This document shows, piece by piece, positions 1-7,352 of a DNA stretch of 64,000 bases. A program made the position numbers and the translations under genes. Source of the stretch: Paenibacillus psychroresistens (GTDB taxonomy: Bacteria > Bacillota > Bacilli > Paenibacillales > NBRC-103111); assembly GCF_009728935.1 (NCBI RefSeq), contig NZ_CP034235.1, positions 5,593,501 through 5,657,500 on the forward strand, given 5' to 3'. Each line of letters begins with the position of its first letter. Positions within the stretch are counted from its first letter, which is position 1. A model generated the notes under the pieces. The model was not told the origin of the DNA and ran no database searches. It saw nothing but the letters and a program-made list of their open reading frames with translations.

Positions 1-264
1 ATCCAACTTTGCTTTCTTAGAAGTTACCGATTGACCTTCGTCATTTATTACTTTAATATAGTACAAGCTATCTTCTAATCGTTCATTAAACGTTAGTGAG
101 ATCTCCTTAGGAGAATTTAATGAAAGACTATTGGATTGTGGCAATGATTTAATTAATGAAGCATGTGCCAGCGTAGTCGATGGATAAAGGAACAGTATAA
201 TTAGTAGTGTAATAACAACCCCTGTACAGCGCTTTTTCAGACTATTAAATCGCTCTATTATCAC
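1..264 (-). CDS. CopC-like copper-binding protein, N-terminal part (cut by window edge)
   Basis: A GTG start at 264 follows an AGAGGGAG ribosome binding site, and the frame stays open for 88 codons to base 1. A signal peptide (hydrophobic stretch about residues 15-30) ends at an A-H-A junction, so His34 would be the mature N-terminus, as in CopC, where that His is a copper ligand. The next residues (SLPQSNSLSLNSPKEISLTF) match the CopC pattern S.P..g..l...P..v.L.F. The full gene could be a stand-alone CopC or a CopC-CopD (YcnJ-type) fusion; the rest lies outside the window. The protein would act outside the membrane in copper binding or uptake. I am fairly sure of the domain and unsure of the overall architecture. 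Confidence 0.75.
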   Translation of the reverse strand, partial: MIIERFNSLKKRCTGVVITLLIILFLYPSTTLAHASLIKSLPQSNSLSLNSPKEISLTFNERLEDSLYYIKVINDEGQSVTSKKAKLD

Positions 265-342
265 GAACTTTCTCCCTCTTGAATCGTATTCCTTAAAGTT
301 TACTAAATCGAAGCAATGATTGCCAACGCATCTTTTTTTCTT

Positions 343-396
343 TTGACAAATACTATATATTGGTGTACATTATTCAATACAAACTATATGTTGTGT
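343..396 (+). promoter_or_regulatory. nrdAB promoter with two tandem NrdR boxes
   Basis: The 265-581 gap (317 bases) holds a promoter: TTGACA at 343-348, a 17-bp spacer and TACATT at 366-371. Two NrdR-like boxes (consensus ACACWATATATWGTGT) lie at 350-365 (12 of 16 matches) and 381-396 (14 of 16). Their starts are exactly 31 bp apart, the three-helical-turn spacing typical of NrdR operators. Box 1 lies in the -35/-10 region and box 2 at the likely transcription start, so the arrangement fits repression. A long leader (about 400-581) follows, with no other recognisable element. Confidence 0.8.
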
Positions 397-581
397 GAAC
401 GGAAGTTTTAGGTCTTACGCCCTATTGATTATTCTACTACACAATTGCACATCATGTGAAAGACAAATGTTCTGGCGTCGTACCTATCGATGTATTCAGG
501 CATTTTTGTTTTCTCTACTTATAGAAGACAGTTTGGCTTTTATATTTTATAAGCTAATACATATTTGGAGGCTAAATAAAC

Positions 582-2813
582 ATGGACATTATTAAAAGAG
601 ACGGTACAAGCGAACCTTTAATTTTCTCGAAAATGAAGAAGGTTATTGATTTTGCATGTGCAGATTATCCAGAATGCGATCCATTAGAATTGGAAACAGC
701 ACTTCTCCCTTTATTCCGCAACAATATCTCCACCCAAGAAATTCAACGCTTACTTATTCAAGTAGCTGTAGAGAAAACAAGTGCAATTGAACCCAATTGG
801 CAGTTTGTTGCTGCTAAGCTGCTTGCGTATGACCTATATAAAGAAGCAGGAATCCATCGTCAGTACACACAATTCGGCTATCCAGAGAATCTTTATGATT
901 TGATCGTCCATTTAACTGAAATGGGTGTATATGGTACGTACATATTGGAAAACTACACTAAAGAGAAAATTGATGAGTTATCCGCTTATATTAAACCCGA
1001 GCGCGATAAATTATTTAATTATATCGGACTTAAAACTTTAGCAGACCGCTACATCATTAAAGGCAGAAACAAACAAATTCTTGAGCTTCCGCAAGAGCTT
1101 TTCATGGGTGTAGCCATGCATTTAGCAATGAAGGAGAAGGATCAAGTCAGCTGGGCTAAGCAATTCTACGATGTACTGAGCCGTTTGGAAATGACTGTTG
1201 CAACACCTACGCTTGCTAATGCTCGTAAGCCTCACCACCAGCTTTCAAGCTGCTTCATTGACACTGTTCCCGATAACCTCTGGGGCATTTACAATGTAGA
1301 TCAAAGCTTTGCACAGGTTTCGAAGCATGGCGGAGGCATGGGTATCTATGTCGGTAAAATTCGTAGTCGTGGTTCAAACATTCGTGGCTACAAAGGTGTA
1401 GCCGGTGGTGTCATCCCATGGGTTAAGAATTACAACAACACTGCAGTAGCTGTTGATCAATTGGGTGTTCGGTCTGGTGCCGTAGCGATTTATTTAGATA
1501 TTTGGCATGCTGATATTTTTGATTTTCTCGATTTGAAAACCAACAATGGCGATGATCGGATGAAAGCTCATGATATTTTCCCAGGAGTTTGTATCCCCGA
1601 TTTGTTCATGAAGGCTGTTCAGGATCGGACAAGCTGGTTCTTATTTGATCCCTATGAAATCCGCCAAGTAATGGGTTATTCCATCGAAGATAGCTGGGGA
1701 GCCGAATTCGAGCGTAAATATGCGGAATGCATAGCAGAGCCGAAGTTGTTATCTAAACAAGAAGTCCCTGCTATCGACATCATGAAGAAAATTCTTGCTA
1801 GCTGCTTTGAAACAGGAACTCCATTTGTTTTCTACCGGGATACCGTTAACCGCGCCAACCCTAACAAGCATGCGGGTATGATATATTGCACTAATCTCTG
1901 TACGGAGATTTGCCAGAACATGAGTCCTAGCTCATTGATTACTACTGCTCATGAAGATGGCATGATTACTACTAAAGTTCAAAGCGGAGATTTTGTTGTT
2001 TGTAATTTATCCTCGCTTAACCTTGGAAGAGCTTATACTAAGGAAGATGTTGAACGCGTAGTGAGTACTCAAATGCGAATGATGGACAATGTCATCGATC
2101 TTAATTATTACCCTATCCCACAAGCAGAAATCACGAATAAGAAATACCGTGCGGTTGGCTTAGGAACTAGTGGTTATCATCAAATGCTGGCACAGCTTCA
2201 TATTACATGGGAATCCCAAGCACATTTAGATAAAGCCGATGAGCTTTACGAATGGATTAACTATTGCGCGATTAAAGCTTCCATGGAAATTGCCAAAGAA
2301 AAAGGCGCTTACCCGGCATTCACCGGAAGCGACTGGCAAACTGGCGAATATTTCACACAACGTGAATATACAACTCCTGAATGGCAAGCGTTGCAAGCTG
2401 ACGTTGCTCAAAATGGTGTACGTAATGCTTGGATGTTCGCAATTGCACCAACCGCTTCAACTTCACTTATCGCAGGTTCAACAGCTGGAACAGATCCAAT
2501 TTTCAATAAGTTCTTTGTTGAAGAGAAGAAAAATGCTGTTATCCCACAAACAGCGCCTAACTTATCGGCCGAAACAACTTGGTATTATAAAGAAGCTCAC
2601 AAAATTGATCAGCACTGGAGCATTCAAGCTGCTGGGCTTAGACAGCGCCATATCGATCAAGCACAGTCCTTTAATCTATACATCACTCCAGAAATTACCG
2701 CTAAGCAATTCCTTGAGCTCTATATGTCCGCATGGGAAAAAGGCGTCAAAACCGTTTACTACTGCCGTAATAAGAGCTTGGAAGTAGAAGATTGCGTTAG
2801 CTGCTCGGCTTAA
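582..2813 (+). CDS. nrdA: Class I ribonucleoside-diphosphate reductase, alpha (large) subunit
   Basis: This 743-residue protein reduces ribonucleoside diphosphates to deoxy forms together with the beta subunit encoded next. An ATP-cone (MDIIKRDGTSEPLIFSKMKK) occupies about residues 1-90 and suggests allosteric activity control. Catalytic landmarks are present: the first active-site Cys in SSCF, the glycine-rich KHGGGMG loop, the N-x-C-x-E element in CTNLCTEIC, a PTASTS phosphate-binding loop and a C-terminal redox pair in CVSCSA. The start follows a GGAGG site 9 bases upstream. The gene is 25 bp ahead of nrdB and sits behind NrdR boxes. Some annotators would call it nrdE. Confidence 0.95.
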   Translation: MDIIKRDGTSEPLIFSKMKKVIDFACADYPECDPLELETALLPLFRNNISTQEIQRLLIQVAVEKTSAIEPNWQFVAAKLLAYDLYKEAGIHRQYTQFGYPENLYDLIVHLTEMGVYGTYILENYTKEKIDELSAYIKPERDKLFNYIGLKTLADRYIIKGRNKQILELPQELFMGVAMHLAMKEKDQVSWAKQFYDVLSRLEMTVATPTLANARKPHHQLSSCFIDTVPDNLWGIYNVDQSFAQVSKHGGGMGIYVGKIRSRGSNIRGYKGVAGGVIPWVKNYNNTAVAVDQLGVRSGAVAIYLDIWHADIFDFLDLKTNNGDDRMKAHDIFPGVCIPDLFMKAVQDRTSWFLFDPYEIRQVMGYSIEDSWGAEFERKYAECIAEPKLLSKQEVPAIDIMKKILASCFETGTPFVFYRDTVNRANPNKHAGMIYCTNLCTEICQNMSPSSLITTAHEDGMITTKVQSGDFVVCNLSSLNLGRAYTKEDVERVVSTQMRMMDNVIDLNYYPIPQAEITNKKYRAVGLGTSGYHQMLAQLHITWESQAHLDKADELYEWINYCAIKASMEIAKEKGAYPAFTGSDWQTGEYFTQREYTTPEWQALQADVAQNGVRNAWMFAIAPTASTSLIAGSTAGTDPIFNKFFVEEKKNAVIPQTAPNLSAETTWYYKEAHKIDQHWSIQAAGLRQRHIDQAQSFNLYITPEITAKQFLELYMSAWEKGVKTVYYCRNKSLEVEDCVSCSA

Positions 2814-2838
2814 GCATCACTAAAGGAGACGATTTGGA

Positions 2839-3888
2839 ATGGATTCAAATGATAAACTAACAAAGAAGAAATTGTTCAATGAACATGGGGACCGTGAATG
2901 GGGCAAGCGCAGAATGATCGGTGGCAACACAACAAACCTTATTCAACTGAACAATGTTAAATATGAATGGGCAACTAAGATGTACCGCGCAATGATGAAT
3001 AACTTCTGGATTCCAGAAGAAATCCCTCTAGCTCAGGATGCTAAGGATTACAAGCTGTTAACACCTACTGAGCGTTCCAGCTATGATAAAATTATTAGCT
3101 TTCTAATTTTTCTAGATTCCTTGCAAACGGCTAATTTGCCTAATATTAATGAATATATTACTGCACCTGAAGTGAACCTTTGTCTAACCGTCCAAACGTT
3201 CCAAGAAGCCGTTCATAGCCAAAGCTATTCCTACATTCTTGATAGCGTTTGTTCATCGGAAGCAAGGGAAGATATTTACAACCAATGGCGTGAGGATAAG
3301 CATTTGCTGCAACGCAATCGTTTTATCACAGACTTGTATGAGAAGTTTATTGATGAGCCTTCGACAACTAATCTGTTACGTACGATTATGGCTAATTACA
3401 TTCTTGAAGGCATCTACTTCTACAGTGGATTCAGCTTTTTCTATGCGTTGGGCAGACAAGGTAAAATGTTGGGAACCGTTTCTGAAATCAAGTACATCCA
3501 AAGAGATGAGCTTACACATCTTGCTTTATTCCAAGGTATTTTCCGTGAGATCCGTACAGAAAACCCAGAATTATTCACACCGGACTTGGTTGAAAGCCTA
3601 CGTGACATGATGCGGACAGCCGTTGAACATGAAATTGCTTGGGGATTGTATATTACCCAGAACAACATTGCCGGATTAAGTGATACAGTAATCACACAAT
3701 ATATTCAATACTTGTCTAATGATCGATTGAAGAAGCTTAATCTTGAAATTCTCTATCCGGATATTGTAGAGCATCCAATGAAATGGGTCGAAACCTTCAG
3801 TAATATGAACGGAATGAAAACAGACTTTTTCGAACAAAAGGTAACAAATTATAGCAAATCATCCGGAATGGATTGGGGCGACATCTAA
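2839..3888 (+). CDS. nrdB: Class I ribonucleoside-diphosphate reductase, beta (radical) subunit
   Basis: This 349-residue ferritin-like subunit generates the radical used by NrdA. Metal ligands can be read in order: Asp93 (FLDSLQ), Glu123 and His126 in EAVHSQSY, the EGIYFYSGF Glu, and Glu/His in RDELTHLALF. Tyr130 sits at the spacing of the E. coli NrdB radical tyrosine (E-x2-H-x3-Y), so this is a tyrosyl-radical enzyme rather than a class Ic variant. An AAAGGAG site precedes the start. The gene ends only 4 bp from the convergent crcB gene, and no separate terminator is visible between them. Confidence 0.95.
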   Translation: MDSNDKLTKKKLFNEHGDREWGKRRMIGGNTTNLIQLNNVKYEWATKMYRAMMNNFWIPEEIPLAQDAKDYKLLTPTERSSYDKIISFLIFLDSLQTANLPNINEYITAPEVNLCLTVQTFQEAVHSQSYSYILDSVCSSEAREDIYNQWREDKHLLQRNRFITDLYEKFIDEPSTTNLLRTIMANYILEGIYFYSGFSFFYALGRQGKMLGTVSEIKYIQRDELTHLALFQGIFREIRTENPELFTPDLVESLRDMMRTAVEHEIAWGLYITQNNIAGLSDTVITQYIQYLSNDRLKKLNLEILYPDIVEHPMKWVETFSNMNGMKTDFFEQKVTNYSKSSGMDWGDI

Positions 3889-3892
3889 AACT

Positions 3893-4267
3893 TTAGGTGC
3901 ATATTTCCATCCCACACCAAGCTGCTAATAAACCTAAGATTATAGAAGAAAGCATGTATATTGCTGCGGCGATTACATGCTTTTTCTCTATTAATTGCTG
4001 CACCTCATACCCAAATGTTGAGAAAGTTGTATAAGCTCCACAAAAACCTACTCCAAGGATCCACCAAGCCTCGTCAGTTAAGGCTTCTCTACTATGTAAG
4101 GCAAAGAGCATTCCCAAGATCATAGAGCCTGTTAAATTAATGACCCAAGTACCCCACGGAAAGCTAGTTCTTACCTTTACAGCTACCCATTTACCCAAAT
4201 AAAACCTACATAAGGTCCCAATGATTCCACCCAAGCCAACTAACCAGAACGCACTAAAATGGATCAT
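3893..4267 (-). CDS. crcB: Fluoride ion channel FluC/CrcB, second of a pair
   Basis: This is a small four-helix membrane protein of about 124 residues with the CrcB signatures: GLGGIIGTLCRF near the N-terminus, a VINLTGSMILG helix break and the GAYTTFSTF phenylalanine-box motif. Such proteins form dual-topology dimers that export fluoride. The ATG at 4267 overlaps the stop of the preceding crcB by ATGA, so the longer reading to 4330 is unlikely. Two adjacent, divergent copies suggest a heterodimer with fixed opposite orientations, as in Bacillus CrcB1/CrcB2. It is the last gene of the arsR-ATPase-crcB-crcB operon. Confidence 0.9.
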   Translation of the reverse strand: MIHFSAFWLVGLGGIIGTLCRFYLGKWVAVKVRTSFPWGTWVINLTGSMILGMLFALHSREALTDEAWWILGVGFCGAYTTFSTFGYEVQQLIEKKHVIAAAIYMLSSIILGLLAAWCGMEICT

Positions 4268-4677
4268 AAAATCAAGTCTCCCCTTGGTTTTCCTGCTTGT
4301 ACGCGAGCAAGAGCTACCCCAAGCATACACAAACCGATCCCGCCAACAACGCTAGTAATAATATACATCCCAGCAATAGCAGAATGACTATTCGTCATCA
4401 AATGTACAGATTGCACCGAAAATGCCGAAAATGTTGTAAATGATCCAGTCATCCCTGTGCCTAAACCAAGGCGAATTTCTGGTTTTAGTTTTAATTTATG
4501 AAGAGTAATCGTCAGAAACCAACCAAGAAACAAACAACCTGTCAGATTGATTATAAGGGTACTCCAAGGGAAACCATCCGTTGTTGCAGGCATCCATTCT
4601 CCTATTTCAAATCTCAGCACTGCACCTATAAAACCACCGATGATAAGTGAAATCAAGCTCTTGGTAGAAGAACTCAT
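4264..4677 (-). CDS. crcB: Fluoride ion channel FluC/CrcB, first of a pair
   Basis: This is a 137-residue four-helix membrane protein. GGFIGAVLRFEIG, LIINLTGCLFLGW and GMTGSFTTFSAF mark it as FluC/CrcB. The ATG at 4677 overlaps the stop of the upstream P-type ATPase by ATGA, and the gene ends in another ATGA with the next crcB, so the three genes are translationally coupled. The open frame extends upstream to 4782, but that part lies inside the ATPase gene and is not needed. No fluoride riboswitch was recognised; expression probably follows the metal-responsive operon promoter. Confidence 0.9.
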   Translation of the reverse strand: MSSSTKSLISLIIGGFIGAVLRFEIGEWMPATTDGFPWSTLIINLTGCLFLGWFLTITLHKLKLKPEIRLGLGTGMTGSFTTFSAFSVQSVHLMTNSHSAIAGMYIITSVVGGIGLCMLGVALARVQAGKPRGDLIL

Positions 4678-6851
4678 CGGCTTGTGTTGTCCGTTTTGTG
4701 AGATTTGCGTTGTATCAGAAGCGTTAAGCTTAGTAAAGAAACTAAAACGGTCGCCCCCATGTCTGACAGGATCGCAATCCATAAAGTTAACAGACCGGGA
4801 ATCGTCAGTAGTAAAGCTATAATCTTCAAGCCAAGCGCTATTGAGATATTGATTTTAATCAGCCGATTCACGCTTTTGGCAATTGTTATTGCTTCAGGCA
4901 GCTTACCTAAATGATCTTGCAGCAGGATAATATCCGCTGTTTCCATCGCACTATCCGTCCCTTTACCCATCGCAATCCCAAGCTGAGCGGTTGCTAAAGC
5001 GGGTGCATCATTAATCCCGTCGCCAATCATCGCGACATGTCCTTTTTGCGCTAATTTTTTGACTTGTTCTACCTTTTGTTCAGGCAGCAAATTCGCATAC
5101 ACCTGTTTGATGCCAATGATTTTCGCAACTTTGTCTGCAATTATAGAATGATCACCTGTTAGCATGACCGTTTCACGAATACCTAAACGATGCAGCTTAG
5201 CTATGACAGATCTGCTTTCCTCGCGAATGGGGTCTGTAATGCCGAATATACCTAACACCGCTGTCGCATCGACCACCAATACAATCGTAAATGCTTTTTG
5301 TTTCATTTGTTTGATGTCATTTTGCACTTTTTCCGAAAGCAGAATGTGTTGAATGCTCTTCTCATTGCCAATCCAATAGGGTAGGTCTTGAATCGTAGCC
5401 GTAACTCCCATGCCTGGTAGTGCCTTAACGTCATTTGCATCTAAGCGTTCAATAGCTTCACTTTCAATTCGTTTCATAATTGCAAGTGCTAACGGATGAG
5501 AAGAATTGCGCTCTAAGGCAGCTGTAATTGAATATAATTGTTTCTCATCATACGCAATAACTTGCTCAACTGTCGGTACGCCAACAGTTAATGTTCCCGT
5601 CTTATCGAAGGCAATTGTATTGATTTTACCTAGCTGCTCAAGAAAAACACCACCTTTGATCAAGATCCCATTGCGAGCATTGCGAGTGATGCCGGCAACA
5701 ATTGCAATCGGCGATGCAAGAATCAGCGCACATGGACAGCCAACAATCAGCACAGCCAGCCCTTGATATAAGGATGAAACCCAGCTGCTCTCAAACAATA
5801 AAGGAGGTACTATCACAGTGAGCAAAGCAATTGCCATAATAATCGGTGTATAATAAAACGCAAATCGATTGATAAATAACTGTGTTGGTGTCTTCGTTTC
5901 TTGAGCTTCCTCAACTAAATGTAGAATTCTCGCTAATGATGAATCTTTATATGCTTTTGTAATAGTGATTTTTAGCACACCTTCATTATTCAAGCTGCCG
6001 CCAAACACAGGCTCTCCCGAAAATTTATCTACAGGAAGCGACTCCCCTGAAATGACTGCTTCATTGACTGAACCTCTTCCTTCTAGAACAGTTCCATCTG
6101 AAGGGATTTTCTCACCAGGACGTACAATGACCGTATCACCAATGACTAAAGATCCTATCGGAATTAAAGCCTCTGTGTTGCCTTTTAAGATCATCGCTTC
6201 CTTCGGAGCTACTTCGAGAAGATCTCGCATCGAACGGCGAGCTTTGTCCATCCCCATGCCTTCAAGCAGCTCATTAAGGCCAAACAAAAGCGCAACCAAG
6301 GCAGCTTCTTCCCATTGTCCAATACCTACTGCCCCAGCTAGAGCAATAGTCATCAAGGTATCAATATTAAACCGAAAATGCAGTAAGTTTTTCAAGCCTT
6401 TGATCCAGGTCCGATAGCCACTTACAATCATCACAGCTATATAAATGGTTATAATTATATACTCCGCTAATTCATTTCTTAAAAGCCATGCAGCAACAAA
6501 AATAACCGCAGATCCTATCAGCCATTTCTGCGACCCTCCATGTGAGTGAGAATGATCGTCTTCTTCATGGCTGCTGTGATGGTTTTCATGAGCATGACTA
6601 TGACCGTGATTATCGTGACTATGGTCATGTCCGTGATCATGAGCATGGGATTCTCTGGTTTGCTCGATATAAGCACCTTCCGAGCTCAAGATCTTCGCAA
6701 CCTTCTCAAGAGAAACCTTTCCCTGCAGCGTTAGCTTCCCACTATTATAGCTGAGGGTAGCGTCTTGCCCATGTTCAAGCTTCTGAATTTGTTGCTCTAA
6801 TTCCAATGTACAGTTTGCACAAGTAAGCCCCTTAACACGAAATTGTTGCAT
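4674..6851 (-). CDS. cadA: Heavy-metal (Zn/Cd/Pb-type) P1B-ATPase with His-rich loop
   Basis: This 725-residue membrane pump exports soft divalent cations using ATP. It has an N-terminal HMA-like domain with C11-A-N-C14 and a His-rich linker at about residues 69-105 (16 His). Transmembrane helices carry the CPC ion site at 372-374. An SGES actuator motif (268-271), phosphorylated Asp416 in DKTGTLT, the HP motif at 452-453 and GDGIND at 610-615 complete the catalytic set. The CPC motif and a CzrA-type regulator upstream argue for Zn/Cd/Pb over Cu. An AGGAGG site precedes the ATG. It follows arsR by 29 bp and is ATGA-coupled to crcB. Confidence 0.92.
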   Translation of the reverse strand: MQQFRVKGLTCANCTLELEQQIQKLEHGQDATLSYNSGKLTLQGKVSLEKVAKILSSEGAYIEQTRESHAHDHGHDHSHDNHGHSHAHENHHSSHEEDDHSHSHGGSQKWLIGSAVIFVAAWLLRNELAEYIIITIYIAVMIVSGYRTWIKGLKNLLHFRFNIDTLMTIALAGAVGIGQWEEAALVALLFGLNELLEGMGMDKARRSMRDLLEVAPKEAMILKGNTEALIPIGSLVIGDTVIVRPGEKIPSDGTVLEGRGSVNEAVISGESLPVDKFSGEPVFGGSLNNEGVLKITITKAYKDSSLARILHLVEEAQETKTPTQLFINRFAFYYTPIIMAIALLTVIVPPLLFESSWVSSLYQGLAVLIVGCPCALILASPIAIVAGITRNARNGILIKGGVFLEQLGKINTIAFDKTGTLTVGVPTVEQVIAYDEKQLYSITAALERNSSHPLALAIMKRIESEAIERLDANDVKALPGMGVTATIQDLPYWIGNEKSIQHILLSEKVQNDIKQMKQKAFTIVLVVDATAVLGIFGITDPIREESRSVIAKLHRLGIRETVMLTGDHSIIADKVAKIIGIKQVYANLLPEQKVEQVKKLAQKGHVAMIGDGINDAPALATAQLGIAMGKGTDSAMETADIILLQDHLGKLPEAITIAKSVNRLIKINISIALGLKIIALLLTIPGLLTLWIAILSDMGATVLVSLLSLTLLIQRKSHKTDNTSR

Positions 6852-6880
6852 GCTGCCCCTCCTCTTACAAGATGTATTAG

Positions 6881-7210
6881 CTAATCATGGCTTACATGGT
6901 GGACAGCCTGATTTAATAAATCTACGACATGCTCATCATCATGAGAATAAAAAAGCGTTGTACCAGCACGTCGAAATTTAACCAACCGCAAATTTTTAAG
7001 TAATCGCAATTGATGGGAAACAGTCGATTGCTGCAACAATAATTCCTCAGCAATTTCATTAACAGAGCACTCTTTTTGCGCGAGTAAATAAAGAATTCGT
7101 ATACGCGTTACATCGGATAAAGCTTTAAAGGTTTGGGTAACCCTATTAAGGGTTTCCTCATCTAACGCTTGGGATGCCGGCTTGGAAGCAATGAGTTCTA
7201 TATTATCCAT
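6881..7210 (-). CDS. czrA: ArsR/SmtB-family metal-sensing repressor (CzrA-like)
   Basis: This winged-helix repressor has 109 residues. The recognition helix region reads LLLQQSTVSHQLRLLKNLRL. The C-terminal helix carries D-x-H-x10-H-x2-H (DEHVVDLLNQAVHHVSH), the alpha-5 interfacial site of Zn sensors such as CzrA and SmtB; the alpha-3 Cys site of CadC is absent. Zinc (or Co/Cd) should release it from DNA. The start was placed at 7210 because GGAGG lies 5 bases upstream; an ATG at 7222 is too early. An operator-like repeat lies just upstream, so the gene is probably autoregulated and controls the ATPase and crcB genes. Confidence 0.9.
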   Translation of the reverse strand: MDNIELIASKPASQALDEETLNRVTQTFKALSDVTRIRILYLLAQKECSVNEIAEELLLQQSTVSHQLRLLKNLRLVKFRRAGTTLFYSHDDEHVVDLLNQAVHHVSHD

Positions 7211-7238
7211 GGTTACCTCCATCCATATTCTTTCTGCA

Positions 7239-7260
7239 TATATGAGTATATGTTCATATA
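7239..7260 (-). promoter_or_regulatory. Probable CzrA/SmtB-type operator
   Basis: TGAG-TATATG-TTCA (7243-7256) matches the TGAA-N6-TTCA core of CzrA/SmtB operators with one mismatch. The arms extend as TATATGA and TTCATATA. It lies about 30 bp upstream of the repressor start, where it would cover the promoter. Confidence 0.65.
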
Positions 7261-7283
7261 CTAAATCAGTGCGGGCGTTTTGT

Positions 7284-7327
7284 CAAAAAAAAAAGCGAAA
7301 ATCAGCGTAATTCCACTGATCGTCGCT
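7284..7327 (-). terminator. Rho-independent terminator of the GH42 gene
   Basis: Read on the minus strand, an AGCGACGATCAG arm pairs imperfectly with CTGATTTTCGCT and is followed by ten Ts. It lies 26 bp past the beta-galactosidase stop and separates that gene from arsR. Confidence 0.8.
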
Positions 7328-7352
7328 CCAAATTGTCGTACAAAGCAATAAA

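Noticed and set aside
395..595. 66-residue frame before nrdA
   Set aside because: It starts inside the second NrdR box, overlaps the nrdA start and has no ribosome site; the region is a leader.
2239..2787. 182-residue frame inside nrdA
   Set aside because: It lies wholly within the well-conserved 3' part of nrdA in another frame.
6542..6754. His- or Met-rich frames on the plus strand
   Set aside because: They are shadows of the His-rich loop of the P-type ATPase on the minus strand.
3890..7350. Fluoride riboswitch in the crcB operon
   Set aside because: No crcB-motif pseudoknot elements were found upstream of arsR or between the genes; the genes overlap, leaving no leader.
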